DNA from: Malachius bipustulatus
Taxonomy: Eukaryota; Arthropoda; Insecta; Coleoptera; Melyridae
Assembly: GCA_910589415.1 (NCBI GenBank)
Contig: OU342633.1
Span: 13,306,858-13,370,857 of the forward strand
Direction: 5' to 3'
DNA length: 64,000 nucleotides
A program made the position numbers and the translations under genes. Of this stretch, positions 52,172 through 63,187 are shown in pieces; positions within the stretch are counted from its first letter, which is position 1; each line of letters opens with the position of its first letter. The notes beneath the pieces are model-generated. The model did not search any database, was not told the DNA's origin, and saw only the letters and a program-made list of their open reading frames with translations.

Positions 52172-53190
52172 TTTCGCACATCTGAACTGCACTTTTTTGT
52201 GACAGTTGGCACATTTTTTTATCTTGGTAGATGATTAGATGGTCAATTCTATCGTACCGCGAATAAGCATGTGCATTATTAGACGACCTGGGACGTCCTC
52301 TTTTGGGTGGTCTTTTGAATGTTTCCAGCATATTCGAAGCTATTGCTCTTCTAAAAGTAAGTTAATCTAAATATGTATTTGCCTGGCATTATGTACCGTC
52401 ATATCAGTGCAATGAGAAATGAGAGGGAAATGCCATTTCTTACCTCTGATCGAAATTTTGTAAAGCCCGATGTTTTGGTCGGAACGATCAACTCCACCTA
52501 TATTTGAGTTATAACTTTTTATCATGTCTGGTTGATCGATTAGTATGTTTTTCTTTTGTTTTTGAGAATAACGTTTTACTTTATGAATCGGCTCACTGAC
52601 ACATGCATTACTGGCAACAGATACTACATTGTTGTCGTTCCATTTACATAAATGAATAATTTCGCGCTACTACCTAGACGTAGCGTAGAGTAAGCTTCAC
52701 ACGTGCCTCTCTCTTTCTTATTGAAAAATTTTGAGGAAGGTATGGGACACGAACCAAGTCTATTCTCTCTAACAGTGCCTGTCGCCTTCACACCTCTCTA
52801 AGAAAGTACATCCAATAATGGCAGAGTGGTGAAAAAGTTGCCAAAGAAAAAATGAAAACTAATACCTGGTTTCGATTCTTGCAAAACATCCGCAAAATGT
52901 AGTACAACACCAGGTCCTAGCCCAAGGTCTTATAGGAATCAACATTTTGCTGGGCAAATGACCCTTGGTAAGGTTCGAACCATGTCACATATCCTAATCT
53001 AGTTAATCCTACCCAGAATTTGTAACCCCAACGAATGGGTTTCCCACGTATAAACTGCTTAGTGGGGTGACGTCCATAATAAGGGATCATAGCCTCATCT
53101 ATACAGTAATGCTCTTCGGTAGGAGAAAACAATAAAAAACGCTGGCTCAGTGCGTTGAAGAGTGGTCGCACTTTAGAAAATCACTTGCAT
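52172..53190 (-). pseudogene. PiggyBac transposase, C-terminal half (third piggyBac family)
   Basis: The minus strand reads YCIDEAMIPYYGRHPTKQFI (first catalytic Asp, 53105), GKPIRWGYKFWVGL, then HFADVL and SFHFFFGNFFTTLPLLD (52870-52800), NGTTT, MIKSYNSNIGGVDRSDQNIG (third Asp region, 52510), KKWHFPLISHCTDMTVHN (52430), a short intron-like gap, and RRAIASNMLETFKRPPKRGR followed by YDRIDHLII. The second catalytic Asp (DNFFT in the family) reads GNFFT. Stops near 52800 and 52620 break it. The 3' end is cut by the pogo-like element. Confidence 0.8.
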
Positions 53191-53351
53191 TCAGAGCATT
53201 ATTGTCACAGCAATGAATATTTTGCATTATTATTTTGGTATTGGTTTTCAAGTTCAAGGCTTATTTCTGCAGTTATTTCCTTATTTTAAATTTATTAAAC
53301 TTATTTCCTCAATCCTTTATTAATAAAAAAATATAGTTTTAGAATAAAACA

Positions 53352-53832
53352 TTACATATGCACGGTATTTTCTTCTGCGAGGAAGTCACAACGTTCAGCT
53401 GTCTCATCTTCTATATTGTTGATTGGTTCCCTATGTAGTAGATCATTGTACCAAGCCAAGTTATCGTCATTCTTCCAATCGTTTCCAAAGTGCTTGGTTA
53501 ATAAATTCCCCAAAGATGTTTTCTTTTTCTCGGGTGTGCCCCTTTCGCGTGCAAGTACCCTTTCTTTCAAGTCTGATTGGAGTATCCCTCTGGACTGTGA
53601 TTTTCTGTACCAGTTCTGAACCTATAGTGCTGAAACCCGCACACAGAAACGTTCCCACAGAAAGAAATTAGTAGCTTTTTTCAAGCTGATAACTTTCATA
53701 TCCGCAATGCCAATAATCTTCTTAAGTTTCATTTCATCTCTTCTGGTTTGCTTCTATTTCTCTGTCTTTTTCTTGATCCCACATTGCTTACACCCACAGT
53801 GGTATTAACATCATTATCCATTTTTATTTTAC
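53352..53832 (-). pseudogene. DDE-like family member: N-terminus fused to C-terminus
   Basis: The minus strand starts MDNDVNTTVGVSNVGSRKRQ (53832), resembling the first exon of the intact protein. It continues directly as KLKKIIGIADMKVISLKK, a stop, and PEKKKTSLGNLLTKHFGNDW, DDNLAWYNDLL. The last part aligns with the C-terminus of the intact protein (KKKNSLRNLMKEQFGVDWEL, QDLVWYEDLL). The whole catalytic middle is missing. It is thus an internally deleted relative of the element at 56759-59467. An end like that element's right end lies at 54225-54256. Confidence 0.65.
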
Positions 53833-53954
53833 AGTCACTAATAATAATAATATTGCTAACAATATACTTTAAAACTATGAGCACAAAACACACTACTGGA
53901 ACAATGAGTTTAAGTAAAAAAGTTAACTGAACAGCTGATACCCGAAAAGCTTGT

Positions 53955-54037
53955 AGACTACTTCCCTCTCATTTCTCATTGCACTGATATGACGGTACAT
54001 AATGCCTGGCAAATACATATTTAGATTAACTTACTTT
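53955..54037 (+). pseudogene. Inverted copy of a piggyBac coding segment
   Basis: The plus strand encodes YFPLISHCTDMTVHNAWQIH, almost identical to the reverse complement of 52352-52440 in the piggyBac remnant. It forms an inverted repeat of about 80 bp around 52.4-54.0 kb. It keeps the Trp that the other copy has as Arg. It lies inside the 5' flank of the deleted DDE-like family copy. Confidence 0.7.
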
Positions 54038-54224
54038 TCTGTACTCACCGCCATCTATGTGACATTTTTTTAAATTGTTCAGAAAGAATAATGAAAAACG
54101 GGGATTCATCGGGTTTTGCTACCAATATTGGATTTAGCGTGGTATGCTCCAAAGAAATATTAGTAACGTGATTTGCTTTGTGAGTAAAGTGTTGTATTGT
54201 CGGTATCATGTCTGAAAACGGATT

Positions 54225-54256
54225 TAGCTGGATTTGCGCGCAAGCTCCACATTTAT
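54225..54256. repeat. Terminal repeat related to the DDE-like family element
   Basis: It ends GATTTGCGCGCAAGCTCCAC, compared with GGTTTTGCACGCAAGCTCCTC at the right end of the intact element (59467). The preceding GGATTTAGC is a changed GGATATATCC. About 110 bp further in, a TCGGGTTTTGCTACCAAT block parallels TCCGGTTTTGCTCCAAAA of the intact element. It therefore marks the right edge of a diverged copy whose gene remnant is at 53352-53832. Confidence 0.6.
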
Positions 54257-54286
54257 TTATTCAAGCAATATTTTTTTTTATAAAAT

Positions 54287-55783
54287 TTAGGCCACCACCT
54301 TAAAATCTTTGATGACATTGTTATAATCCTCTATGAGATGCACAATAAATAGCTTTTTTTGACTCGCTTGTATGAAGAGTTCCGTGTATTGCTTCAGGCT
54401 ATAAATTCCATCATTTTTTCTTATGGATCTCTTAACCACTCCGAAGTCTCTAGCACATGGCATAAATGAATGACCACGTAATGGAAAGTACTGATAAATG
54501 GTCTTGAACCGACCCATTTCTATTAACGAAGCAAACATTCTCACAGTGGTGTGATTTTTATTTTGACCAGGACAACCATCCATTAACACATGCAGGTGTT
54601 TGACTTGTGGCGAAACATAGGTTTGTATGTAATTTACAATAAATGAGCAAACCTCATTTGGCCCCTTTTTGCCCATACCTTCGTGGTAAAGGTAAAAACA
54701 TGCTTTACCAGTTTTAATATCGTCTTATGAAGCTGTCTTATCTTTAATGTCGGTATAAAACGTTTCTGCCTTTGTAATGTGTACTTGTTTTTCTGTTTCT
54801 AGATTCCTCTTTTGTTCGTCTGTATCAGCAGCATTGATTTTATTTATCAACTTGTCACACGTTGGGCAAGTGTCCAATTTTGGCTTATCAAAAGAAATTT
54901 TAAAGTTTTCTGTAAAGACTCTTCTAAAATATTCATGTTTTACAATCGGATTAATGTGTTGATTTTGCTGCAACAACAGGTACTGTTCGGGTTCATTTTT
55001 CTCTAAATACATTTCGTGCATTTTTTCTATATTCAAAAGAGGCGACAGATAATAGTGGTGAACGTTATCCCGTCTGCTATAGTGAGACTTATATCTCGGA
55101 TAACTTAAAATATCTTGTCGTATTTTTTCGTCAGTATCTTCGGAAAGTTTATTGGGTCTCAAAACATGTTTACCTCTCCTGCCGACAGGCGGAGTAGCGT
55201 TTCTCATAATCAGGTGATTTTGAAGACGCTAAACTCCTAATTTAGTGATTCCATGTAATGACATTAATGCCTTTCTGCAGATTGTACGGTCTTTGCCATC
55301 AAGTCGAATCTTGTAAGAAAAAGAACACCTTTTCCCACTGCCTGTTCCTAAACGTGGTCTCTGTCGCTGCACTGCAGTCTTTGTTATAAGACCATACAAG
55401 TATGCATCCTGCAGATCTTTTGAGATCATTGAATAGAAATTACGGAAAATCTCTGTACAGCCTTCATACCCAATATCTTCAAAACATTTGAGATTACAGT
55501 TACAGTTCGCCCCCATTTGTTTCCCGAGTTTACTCGTACCAGCCACATCTACATAAGACTCACCACTAACTCATTTTGTTTTCTGTACGGTTCTTTGCCA
55601 CAGTGCCTTCCGTGAAAGTCTTTTTTTGCCCATTTGCGGCGTATTCTTGACTGATGAATTTCCTGGGGTTGCTCTGAGGTTATGTTCTTCATTAGGAGGC
55701 AAATAATCTTCGTCACTATCTGTATGTGTACCTTCATAGGGATCACATTCACTGCTATCTTCACTTTCTGACATTGTTTTCAA
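54287..55783 (-). pseudogene. DGCPGQNKN-type member of the DDE-like family
   Basis: Minus strand in order: an acidic N-terminus (MKTMSESEDSSECDPYEG, 55783); CNCNLKCFEDIGYEGCTEIF, with Cys residues similar to KRPCNHNGKSFKC; FSYKIRLDGKDRTICRKALM; PLLNIEKMHEMYLEKN and FDKPKLDTCPTCDKLINKI (54880, CxxC as in the intact protein); a deletion of the first Asp block near 54725; HVLMDGCPGQNKNHTTVRMF (54600); and FPLRGHSFMPCARDFGVVKR (54470). Breaks lie near 55560, 55225 and 54725. Ala replaces the Asp of HSFMxxDR. Confidence 0.8.
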
Positions 55784-56758
55784 CTTATTTCAACTTATTA
55801 TTTTACTAAATCACTTATAAACTTATTAGACATAACAATGATAGGGTGTGCGATTGAAAAATGCGATCAAACAATTTGATCTGACAGTACTGTGCAAGAA
55901 CCAGCCAAGTCCAGGACTTGGCTCGTTTATACAAAGTATCGAGGAGCAGACAACCAACTATATTGCACAGTTTATTCAGTGGTAGGCCTACAAGAGTTAC
56001 AAGACCCGTTCATGCACAGGATGATGCAGAATATAAGACTGTGCAATATGCTTTTAACTAATTTTTTCCCTAAAAATGGACTTGACCGGTTTATGCATTG
56101 GACCCCTCGATTGAAGAAAAGCATCTTGCTCATTTTTGGTGACAAAACTTTAAAATTTATCAAATACTTCTTGCTTCACCGCCTCTGACAACTTTTCGAA
56201 GCATTTTTTGCGACAACTGAAAGTTACAAATTAGTAGTTTCAGTAAGTTGTTAGATTAAAGTTTTAGGTTAGTTTACTTACTTGCAATTTAATTCTATTT
56301 CCTGCTTAGAAACAACATTTCTTTTATACTTCACGTATTCATTACTTTTTATTGTTGCCTTTTTAAAAGATACTTTGACTTTTCTTGTTTATAAGCAAAC
56401 AATCCGCCTTGCTCTTAATAACGGATTTTTGATAAAATGTCAATTTTTGATTATTTGGAAATGCCGGGTTTCTCAAATAAGTGATTCAAATACAATCTTT
56501 AAAATTATTGATGCTTCGCTTATACAATGATATGTTTGGCCTTGAAACATTCGTCAAGGTGTTCCAGAACACTTCCTTATAAAATCGCCATATTTTATAT
56601 AACCGCCAAGCTCGGGAGCAGAAGGTGATATGCCACTTGAAGAAGAAACTGAGAAAAATCGCATTGACTTTTCAAACAAATCCTGAAATCACATTTTTTC
56701 GTTATTGTAAACAACATTATTTGCTCTGCTAATTCTTTATTATGAAACTAATAAACTT
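55784..56758. other. No gene; two short palindromes
   Basis: A 21-bp palindrome lies at 55903-55923 (arms AGCCAAGTCC around a central A). A smaller one, GATCAAACAATTTGATC, is at about 55865-55881. A longer weak inverted repeat, TTGCACAG...CTGTGCAA, spans 55962-56050. No protein-coding signal was recognised. It separates two copies of the DDE-like family. Confidence 0.4.
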
Positions 56759-57084
56759 GAGGAGCTTGCATGCAAAACCGGATATATCCATTTCACAAAA
56801 ATGTTCAGGAGATGAGAAAAACGTGTGGCTCACTGACCTTTTGGCTTACTGTAGAGGAATAAGTTTTAATATATTCTGTTTGGCCTATTGCACCAAAATA
56901 TATAATAGGATTTTTTTTTCCCAAATAGTTTTTCGATAATTTCAAAAATAGTTTTGGATATATCCCATTTTGAAACAAAACAGATGGAAATTTGAGTAAT
57001 ATAACACAAAGTAATAAGTAATTTTTATTTTCTACATCTATGTAATACTTATGATAGGTATTAACAACCAAAATAATTGAAAAT

Positions 57085-58959
57085 TCAAATTTGAATAGCC
57101 GGTTCTTCAAAAAGACAGTCACACTGCTCTCCACTAGGTCCGGCGGTGTTAGCGTTGTCTTCGATTGTTTCCTTAGTAATACTTAAGAGATCTTCATACC
57201 ATACTAGATCCTGTCTTAGTTCCCAGTCAACGCCGAATTGCTCCTTCATCAGGTTTCTTAGGGAATTCTTCTTTTTAATAGGTAAGCAATTTCTAAAATC
57301 AACGCACTGCAGATCAATGTTATTGTCATCTTTACCTTTTTTTGTTAATGATTGCCTTTCCTCATGATAAGTCCTAAATCTATAATATGCATAAGTTGTC
57401 ACTTTTATTTCATTATCTTTTTTTTTTGAATGACTCTTGTTTATACTAATTACTTTAGCTTCAGAAATAGCTGGTACTTTTTTGTAAAAGTTTTCAAGTT
57501 CTTTTAAATTATAAATTTCCCAATCTTGTCCCAGCATTTTTATATCCCCCACTTCGGAATATAATTTCAAGTATTCCTCTTTGGAAAGTATTACTGGATT
57601 CTTCCGTAGCAATTTCTCCACTCTACCAAAACATCTATCTGCTGCCATGAAGCTGTGACCACGCACCGGAAATGTCATTGAAATTTCTGTAACGTGACTT
57701 GGAGACTTTTTTTTCAGCCAAAACATTAATGCATGCACTATGTGCGAATTCTTATTTTGACCAGCACAGCCATCGCAAAACAATCGAATTTTATGAATAT
57801 CCGTAAGGTCTAAAGAATTTAAATAATGAAGCAAAGCAGAGCCAACTTCAGTAGATCCACGACCAGCTAAATCTTCAGTCCACGTGTAAAATGTTGGTTT
57901 TCTTGAAGACATGCCTACGCAACAAAAAGCATAAAAGCTTATTTGATGAGCATAGAAAGCCTCTCCTATAGGAGTTCGTGGTAGAGGCTGAACTTGTTGT
58001 AAATCAAAACAAAAAGTAATGGTGCGTTCTGAGTTTTCTTTTGCCAAAGTATAGAAAGTAGAGGCCCTCTTTCTATGAATGGAATACTCCAATACTAGTT
58101 GCTTTCTTTTAAGATCACTGGTTTCCATTTTATGCTGCTGTTTTAACCTTGTGCATGTTGAGCAGACATCGGATGCAGGAGAAGAAAATCCAATGTTGAA
58201 TTCTCCTTGAAAAATCTTTCTGAACATAAAATATGAGACATGATTTTCAAGTGTATTCTCAGCGTTAAAGATCTTGTGAAGTCTTGACATCGATAAATTA
58301 CCACTAAGATAAATTCGTTTAGATTTTTTCCTATTGTAGTGGCTTTCTCTACCACGTAGTCTTTTAATAAATCTACGGACAAGATCTTTTTTACATTCCG
58401 ATTTCTTTGACATGCGATCCCCTCCTCTCTTCTCCTTTGGAACGTTGCCTTCAAGTAGTACTTTAGCTACTGAATTTACCCTTTGTTTTGTGACGCCTAA
58501 TGCTGCAGTGAAAAATTTTAAACAAACCCGAATCGCACTTTTGGAAATTTTTATAAAATATGACACACTCATCTGTTTCAGTGGGATTTGACTACCGGAT
58601 CTTCTGCGCTGAACAGGCGAGACAGACAACATATGACATAGTCTAATATCTTGATTAACTTTCAAGGTGTCTTGATAAAAATTTCTTCTTAACATTCGGA
58701 TATCACGAAGTAATACATTGTTACATTTGAAGGATTTTCCATTATGATTGCAAGGTCGTTTAAAGTGTACCAACCCTGGATCTGAATCTCCATACCTGCA
58801 AAATTAACCAAACATAATCATATACCACCTAACCTTGCAATCATAATTAAAATAAATAACTCACCTATATGATTTTTTCATTTCGCGATCTGTTCGACCT
58901 TTAAGTTTCTTTCTAGTTCCTCGATTGCCTTTTTCAACACTTAATAGTTCTTCATCCAT
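57085..58959 (-). CDS. Putative DDE transposase, two exons, 601 residues
   Basis: Exon 1 is 58959-58865 from ATG (MDEELLSVEKGNRGTRKKLK). The intron is 58864-58796 (69 bp, GTGAGT...TTTTGCAG) and exon 2 is 58795-57085. Removing the intron keeps the frame through SYRYGDSDPG. The initial ATG of the long exon-2 frame is not needed. Domains: basic N-terminus; Cys pair near 47/56; basic region 140-200; CxxC at 243/246; then CFDLQQ (Asp296), W-EDLAGRGSTEVGS, LFCDGCAGQNKN (Asp373), FPVRGHSFMAADRCFGRVEK (His412, Asp418, Glu425); C-terminal NSLRNLMKEQFGVDWEL. The motifs recur in at least four diverged copies here. The order fits an RNase-H-fold DDE nuclease, which I infer from pattern and context only. 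Confidence 0.8.
58796..58864 (-). other. Intron of the putative transposase gene
   Basis: 69 bp with a GTGAGT donor and a TTTTGCAG acceptor on the minus strand. Its removal joins two halves of an Arg codon and extends the protein by 39 residues to an ATG with no upstream stop conflict. A short intron after the N-terminal basic exon also seems likely in the relative at 53832. Confidence 0.8.
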
Positions 58960-60203
58960 ATTTTAGTACCAGAAGGGAATAGTTACAAAGTTATAAACCC
59001 ACTAACCATTAAACTACTGTAAACATCAGAGGCAATAGCTACTGCACTTTGTGCACCTGTGCCACCTGTGCTGACTGTGCTCTGCTACCTTCCTTATTCC
59101 TTATTCCCACAATAATAATAGACCGTACTTCTACTACGGCGACATCTTTATCATAACATAAATATTATTATGTTCAATAGTAAGGAAAATCATCATTAAA
59201 CATAGCGACATCTCTCATCCTATAGCAAAACTGCGAATTGAAGCATTGCAGTTATCTACTATGGATTTGTCCGGTTTTGCTCCAAAAACATGGATATATC
59301 CCACTTTGGTGCAAAAGCTTACTTTTAAATGGCAAATAAACACATATATAACCGACTTTCCTTCAAAACAACTGCAGATTCAGATGTAGCTTGCCCTCAT
59401 ATAAGAATCGGTAAAACCAATAAAATCGAAAAATATGGATATATCCGGTTTTGCACGCAAGCTCCTCACTTATCTTCTTACAAAAAAATAATAGTCATAT
59501 TTTGGTAGTAAAAAAATACATTTTGTCGAAAAAATGAGGCTTGTTTCTTTCTGTGTAAAAAATTAAACCTTAACATTTTTGGTATTAGAGTAATATAAAA
59601 AATATTTTAATCTGATAGTCTATCCATTTCTTGATCTAAGTGTTCCGTTACAGGCTCAGAAGACTCGACATCTGCTGTGCCTGAATCTTGTAATGGTCGA
59701 ACACCCAAATCAAAATAAATGTCGTGATAAGTGGGTGGAATAAAAGGAAGAAGTTGCCTAAGATTTTGAAGCTTGTTTTCATTCAGTGGAACAGGTTCAT
59801 TATATTTTAACTACAGGTTTTCCAATCTAATGAAATCCGAAGTCTTCTCTCTTGCCTATATTAACAGCCCTGAAAACTTCAAAAAGGAAGTGCTTCACGA
59901 ACATGGTATTGGGATGCTTTGATTCAAACCTGACGCTTCTTACTTGACTAAAACTCAGTGGTGTCTTATCGTCACTAGTTTGTTTTTTGTTTATTTGCTT
60001 TAGCAAGGGCTCGAAACTCAAAAAGTCAAACTGGGCTAGTTTGGTAACAGAGAATGGATTACACTTCTTTGAATCCTTTATAGCATCACACCATTGATCT
60101 GGATGATAAACTTGCTTGAGGTATCTTTTCTTTTTTCCTATGGCTGCAAAATCGCGATCGCATGGTAAGTGAGTATGGCCGCTAACTAAGAATTTATGTT
60201 CTA

Positions 60204-60953
60204 CAGGGTGTTCTACAAGCTCTATGACAAACTTTGACAGATGGTAGGTTGCTTGATTTTAAACATATTTTTTTTAATAAACATGGGTCCGATTCGTTTT
60301 AGTTTAGAAGTTACAAGCATTTAAAGAATGATCGTTTAAATGCAGATCTTTATAGACATTTCTTAGAACACGACCTTTTAGAGTTTATTGATGACGTGCA
60401 ACTCAATATTATTCAAAATATGTGGTATCAGCATGACGGTGCACCACCACATAGAGGAAGACAAGTTGCTGCTTGGCTAAATGAACATTTCCCGAATAAA
60501 TGGATAGGTCAAGGAGGTCCAATATCATGGCCACCTCGTTCTCCCGATCTGAATCCTCTGGATTTTTATTTATGGGGACACATGAAGCAGCTGGTCTACC
60601 ATGTTGAAATCGCTACCCATCAGCAGTTACTTGAAAGAATTCAAGATGCAGCTAACCAAATAAGAAATGATCCAAATCTCATTCTTCGAGTGACCGAATC
60701 TTTAGTTCGTCGATGTGAGGCTTGCATTCAAGCTGAGGGTGGACATTTCGAACAATTTTTATAGTCTTAAGTTTTGTGATTATCTAAATTAAAAAATTAA
60801 TTTAAATTTTTATTGTTGATTGTTAATAAAGGTTAAATGTTTGTAACTTCTAAACAAAAACGAATCGGACCCATGTTTATTAAAAAAAATGTGTTTAAAA
60901 TCAAGCAACCTACCATCTGTCAAAGTTTGTCATAGAGCTTGTAGAACACCCTG
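60204..60953 (+). mobile_element. Mariner-related element with internal deletion
   Basis: 750 bp with inverted repeats of about 115 bp (CAGGGTGTTCTACAAGCTCT at the left), flanked by TA (60202-60203, 60954-60955). It carries only the 3' part of a transposase gene. It is a different family from 43010-44907 but shares the CAGGGTGT tip with the hairpin element at 41816. It interrupts a DDE-like family gene between its second and third motifs. Confidence 0.9.
60320..60764 (+). pseudogene. Mariner/IS630-related transposase, C-terminal half
   Basis: The open frame from about 60320 reads LNADLYRHFLEHDLLEFIDD, then MWYQHDGAPPHRGRQ (second Asp), SWPPRSPDLNPLDFYLWGHM (third Asp) and a C-terminal helical region ending at 60764. 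36 residues separate the two Asp. The DNA-binding half and first Asp are deleted, so the element depends on an enzyme from elsewhere. Confidence 0.85.
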
Positions 60954-61869
60954 TATAGCAGAGAACCTTTTTTCACGTATGAGTTGAAGCCAGAAAGACA
61001 TGATTGCCCAGTTTTTATTTTGACCACCGCAGTTTTCGCTGAAAAACAGTAATTCCTTCGAAGTATCCAAAGTATTTAAAAATTTCAGCAATATACTCCC
61101 GATTTCTTCACTTCCTCGTTTGGCTATATTTTCAGTCCATATAAACATGTGCCCTTTACCTGTGTTACAATAGTGTGCCCAGATTGTACAACCAAGCTTT
61201 TCTGAGGTAGAACGCCTTTCCAACAGATAGATCTGGAATAGGTAACGCTTGCTGCAAGTCGAAGCATATAACTTCCTTATTCCCGCCATTCTTTGCTGCC
61301 TGCGTTTCCTCCTTCAAAGTAGTTTACATAGCTTCTGCTCTCCTCTGATGAAGCTCTAGTTTTTTCTTATTTCCTTACATTCATCATCATTTTCTTTATT
61401 TGAGTCTAATGATACATGATATGCATCACAAGTCTCGCATGTGTCGCTTTTGGGAAGTTTAAACCCTATATTATGCTGAGAACAAAATATTCTCCTATAT
61501 TTGTCTTCTTTTAGACTAATTGTCCCTGCAAATCAAGACCCTGCAGAAATTTGTTTACAAATATTGTAAACCCTCTTCTTTGAATTTTGCAAACCATGGA
61601 CTGACAAAAACTCTGTTTTGCAAACTTTATTATCCCTGCCATCTATTTTTATGAAATATTTAAAAGATGAATGTCTAGATGACCTAAGGCGTTTGGTTTT
61701 CTTAATATAACAACGTTTTTTAGCAAACGCTTGTATACGCCCAAACAAATAGTTATTTTGTTGATCGTGTGTCTGTAAGTCCCAAAAAGCATTAAATATT
61801 TCAACATGTTTCCGCTGACCTGACTTTCTTTTTCTTCTTCTTGATTTGTTAGAGGAGTCCGAGACTATT

Positions 61870-63187
61870 CTAGTCTCTTTCGTTTACCAGAGAATTTATT
61901 GTTGGGTTATCATGATTTCTGACACTGTCATAAAATTTCTTATTAAGTCGTTTAATATGTTCGGAGTGAGTCTCCACTTTAAGGTCCTTGTGCAGATTTT
62001 TGTTAGAAACGTAGTAGGGTGCTTTTGTAATAAGCCTTAGAATTTTGTTTTGTTTGCGTTCAAGTTTTATGGTATCGAATTTGTTGGCGTCCTTCCATAG
62101 AATGGAGCCATAAGTCAGAACTGGTCTGATGATTGATTTATATGTTGTCAGCTTGTTTTTTAACGTCATGGCACTTTTCTTGCAGAGCAGTGAGTATACT
62201 GTATTGGTAGATAAGTATGTCTTTTTGAGAGTGTTTTGTATGTGCTGTTTGTAAATCAGTTTTTTGTCTAGAGTTATTCCTAAGTATTTTACCTTAGATG
62301 CCCATTGTATATCTTTATTTTGTACTTGTACTTTTGTCTGAGGGGTCTTTTTGTTTCTCGTGAAGAGAATTGCCTCAGTCTTGTCAACGTTCAATTTGAT
62401 TCTCCAGTGAGTGAGCCATTCGTTTATTTTGCTTAAATGTTGATTAGTGTATGCTACAGCATAGTTAGGATGTCTAGATTTTGCCAGTATGAGTGTGTCA
62501 TCAGCGTAAATTGCTATTTCGGTTTTTGGGTGCTTAGGAATATCCGATGTGTAAATGTTGTATAGAAGGGGTCCAAGCAGGGAGCCTTGCGGTACACCTG
62601 CTTTAATTTGTTTCTTTTCAGAGTATGTGTCTTTAATTTTGACTCTAAATGTCCTTTTGTCTAGGTAAGAGTGAATTAGTTTGATGTATGTTATCGGTAT
62701 TTTGAACTTAGACATTTTGACCATTAGACCGTCATGCCAGACCTTGTCAAACGCTTTCTCTATGTCTAAGAAAGTACCTACGGTGTAGTAACTTAGGTTA
62801 ATGTTGTGTGATATTTTTGTAGCAATTCTCGTCAATTGATTTCGCGTGGAATGTAATTGTCTGAAACCATGTTGTTCATCGGGTAGATTGGTGTTAATTT
62901 CGTCTAGTTGCTTAAGTCTATTTAGTATGATACTTTCTGCAATTTTGCTAGTTGTATTCAGTAAACTGATTGGTCGATAGTTCTTGGGGTCATCGTGTCG
63001 TTTTCTTGCTTTAGGAAAGACCACCGTGTCTGCAGTTTTCCAGGTTAATGGGAAAGTTGTGAATTTTAAAATTGCATTTATAATGTCTGTCAAGTACTGT
63101 ATGGCTTCATCTGGGAGCTTTTTTAGTACCTTATTGGTGATGTTGTCAGGTCCAGGTGCTTTTTTGGGATTTACGTATTTGATTATT
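61870..63187 (-). CDS. LINE ORF2 reverse transcriptase, 3' part
   Basis: Reading from about 63187: KKAPGPDNITNKVLKKLPDE, NYRPISLLNTTSKIAESIIL, DEQHGFRQLHSTRNQLTRIA, VGTFLDIEKAFDKVWHDGLM (catalytic Asp), AGVPQGSLLGPLLYNIYTSD, IAIYADDTLILAK (YADD active site), LNVDKTEAILFTRN, KVKYLGITLDKKL and a C-terminal part ending LVNERD at 61870. The 407-codon stretch from 63093 has no stop. It makes cDNA from the element's RNA at the nicked target. Confidence 0.9.

Larger units (their letters stand above)
56759..59467 (-). mobile_element. Intact DNA transposon of an uncharacterised DDE-like family
   Basis: 2,709 bp. The 31-bp terminal inverted repeats (56759-56789 and 59437-59467) begin GAGGAGCTTGC and differ at one base. 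They are flanked by a perfect 4-bp duplication ACTT (56755-56758 and 59468-59471). GGATATATCC occurs at 56780-56789, 56956-56965, 59292-59301 and 59437-59446, symmetrically near both ends. One two-exon gene fills the inside with no stop or frameshift. A 4-bp duplication is known from Sola-type elements among others, but I have no direct evidence for that placement. Confidence 0.9.
59607..61858 (-). pseudogene. DNCGGQNKN-type member of the DDE-like family
   Basis: Minus strand: KHVEIFNAFWDLQTHDQQNN (61800); SFKYFIKIDGRDNKVCKTEF; IGFKLPKSDTCETCDAYHV (61450); VICFDLQQALPIPDLSVGKA (61260, first Asp); WTENIAKRGSEEIGSILLKF; LLFFSENCGGQNKNWAIMSF (61020, Asp changed to Glu). A mariner-type insert follows (60204-60953), then HKFLVSGHTHLPCDRDFAAI (60180), VYHPDQW, and a C-terminus with LNENKLQNLRQLLPFIPP ending at 59607. 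Frame changes lie near 61540, 61360 and 61310. The order confirms that the three motif blocks belong to one protein. Confidence 0.8.

Noticed and set aside
53423..53671. Plus-strand ORFs of 67-82 codons
   Set aside because: Antisense to the C-terminal part of the DDE-like family copy.
57085..58773. Translation start at 58773 for the putative transposase
   Set aside because: That codon is TTG, and a spliced upstream exon with consensus splice sites supplies an ATG at 58959.
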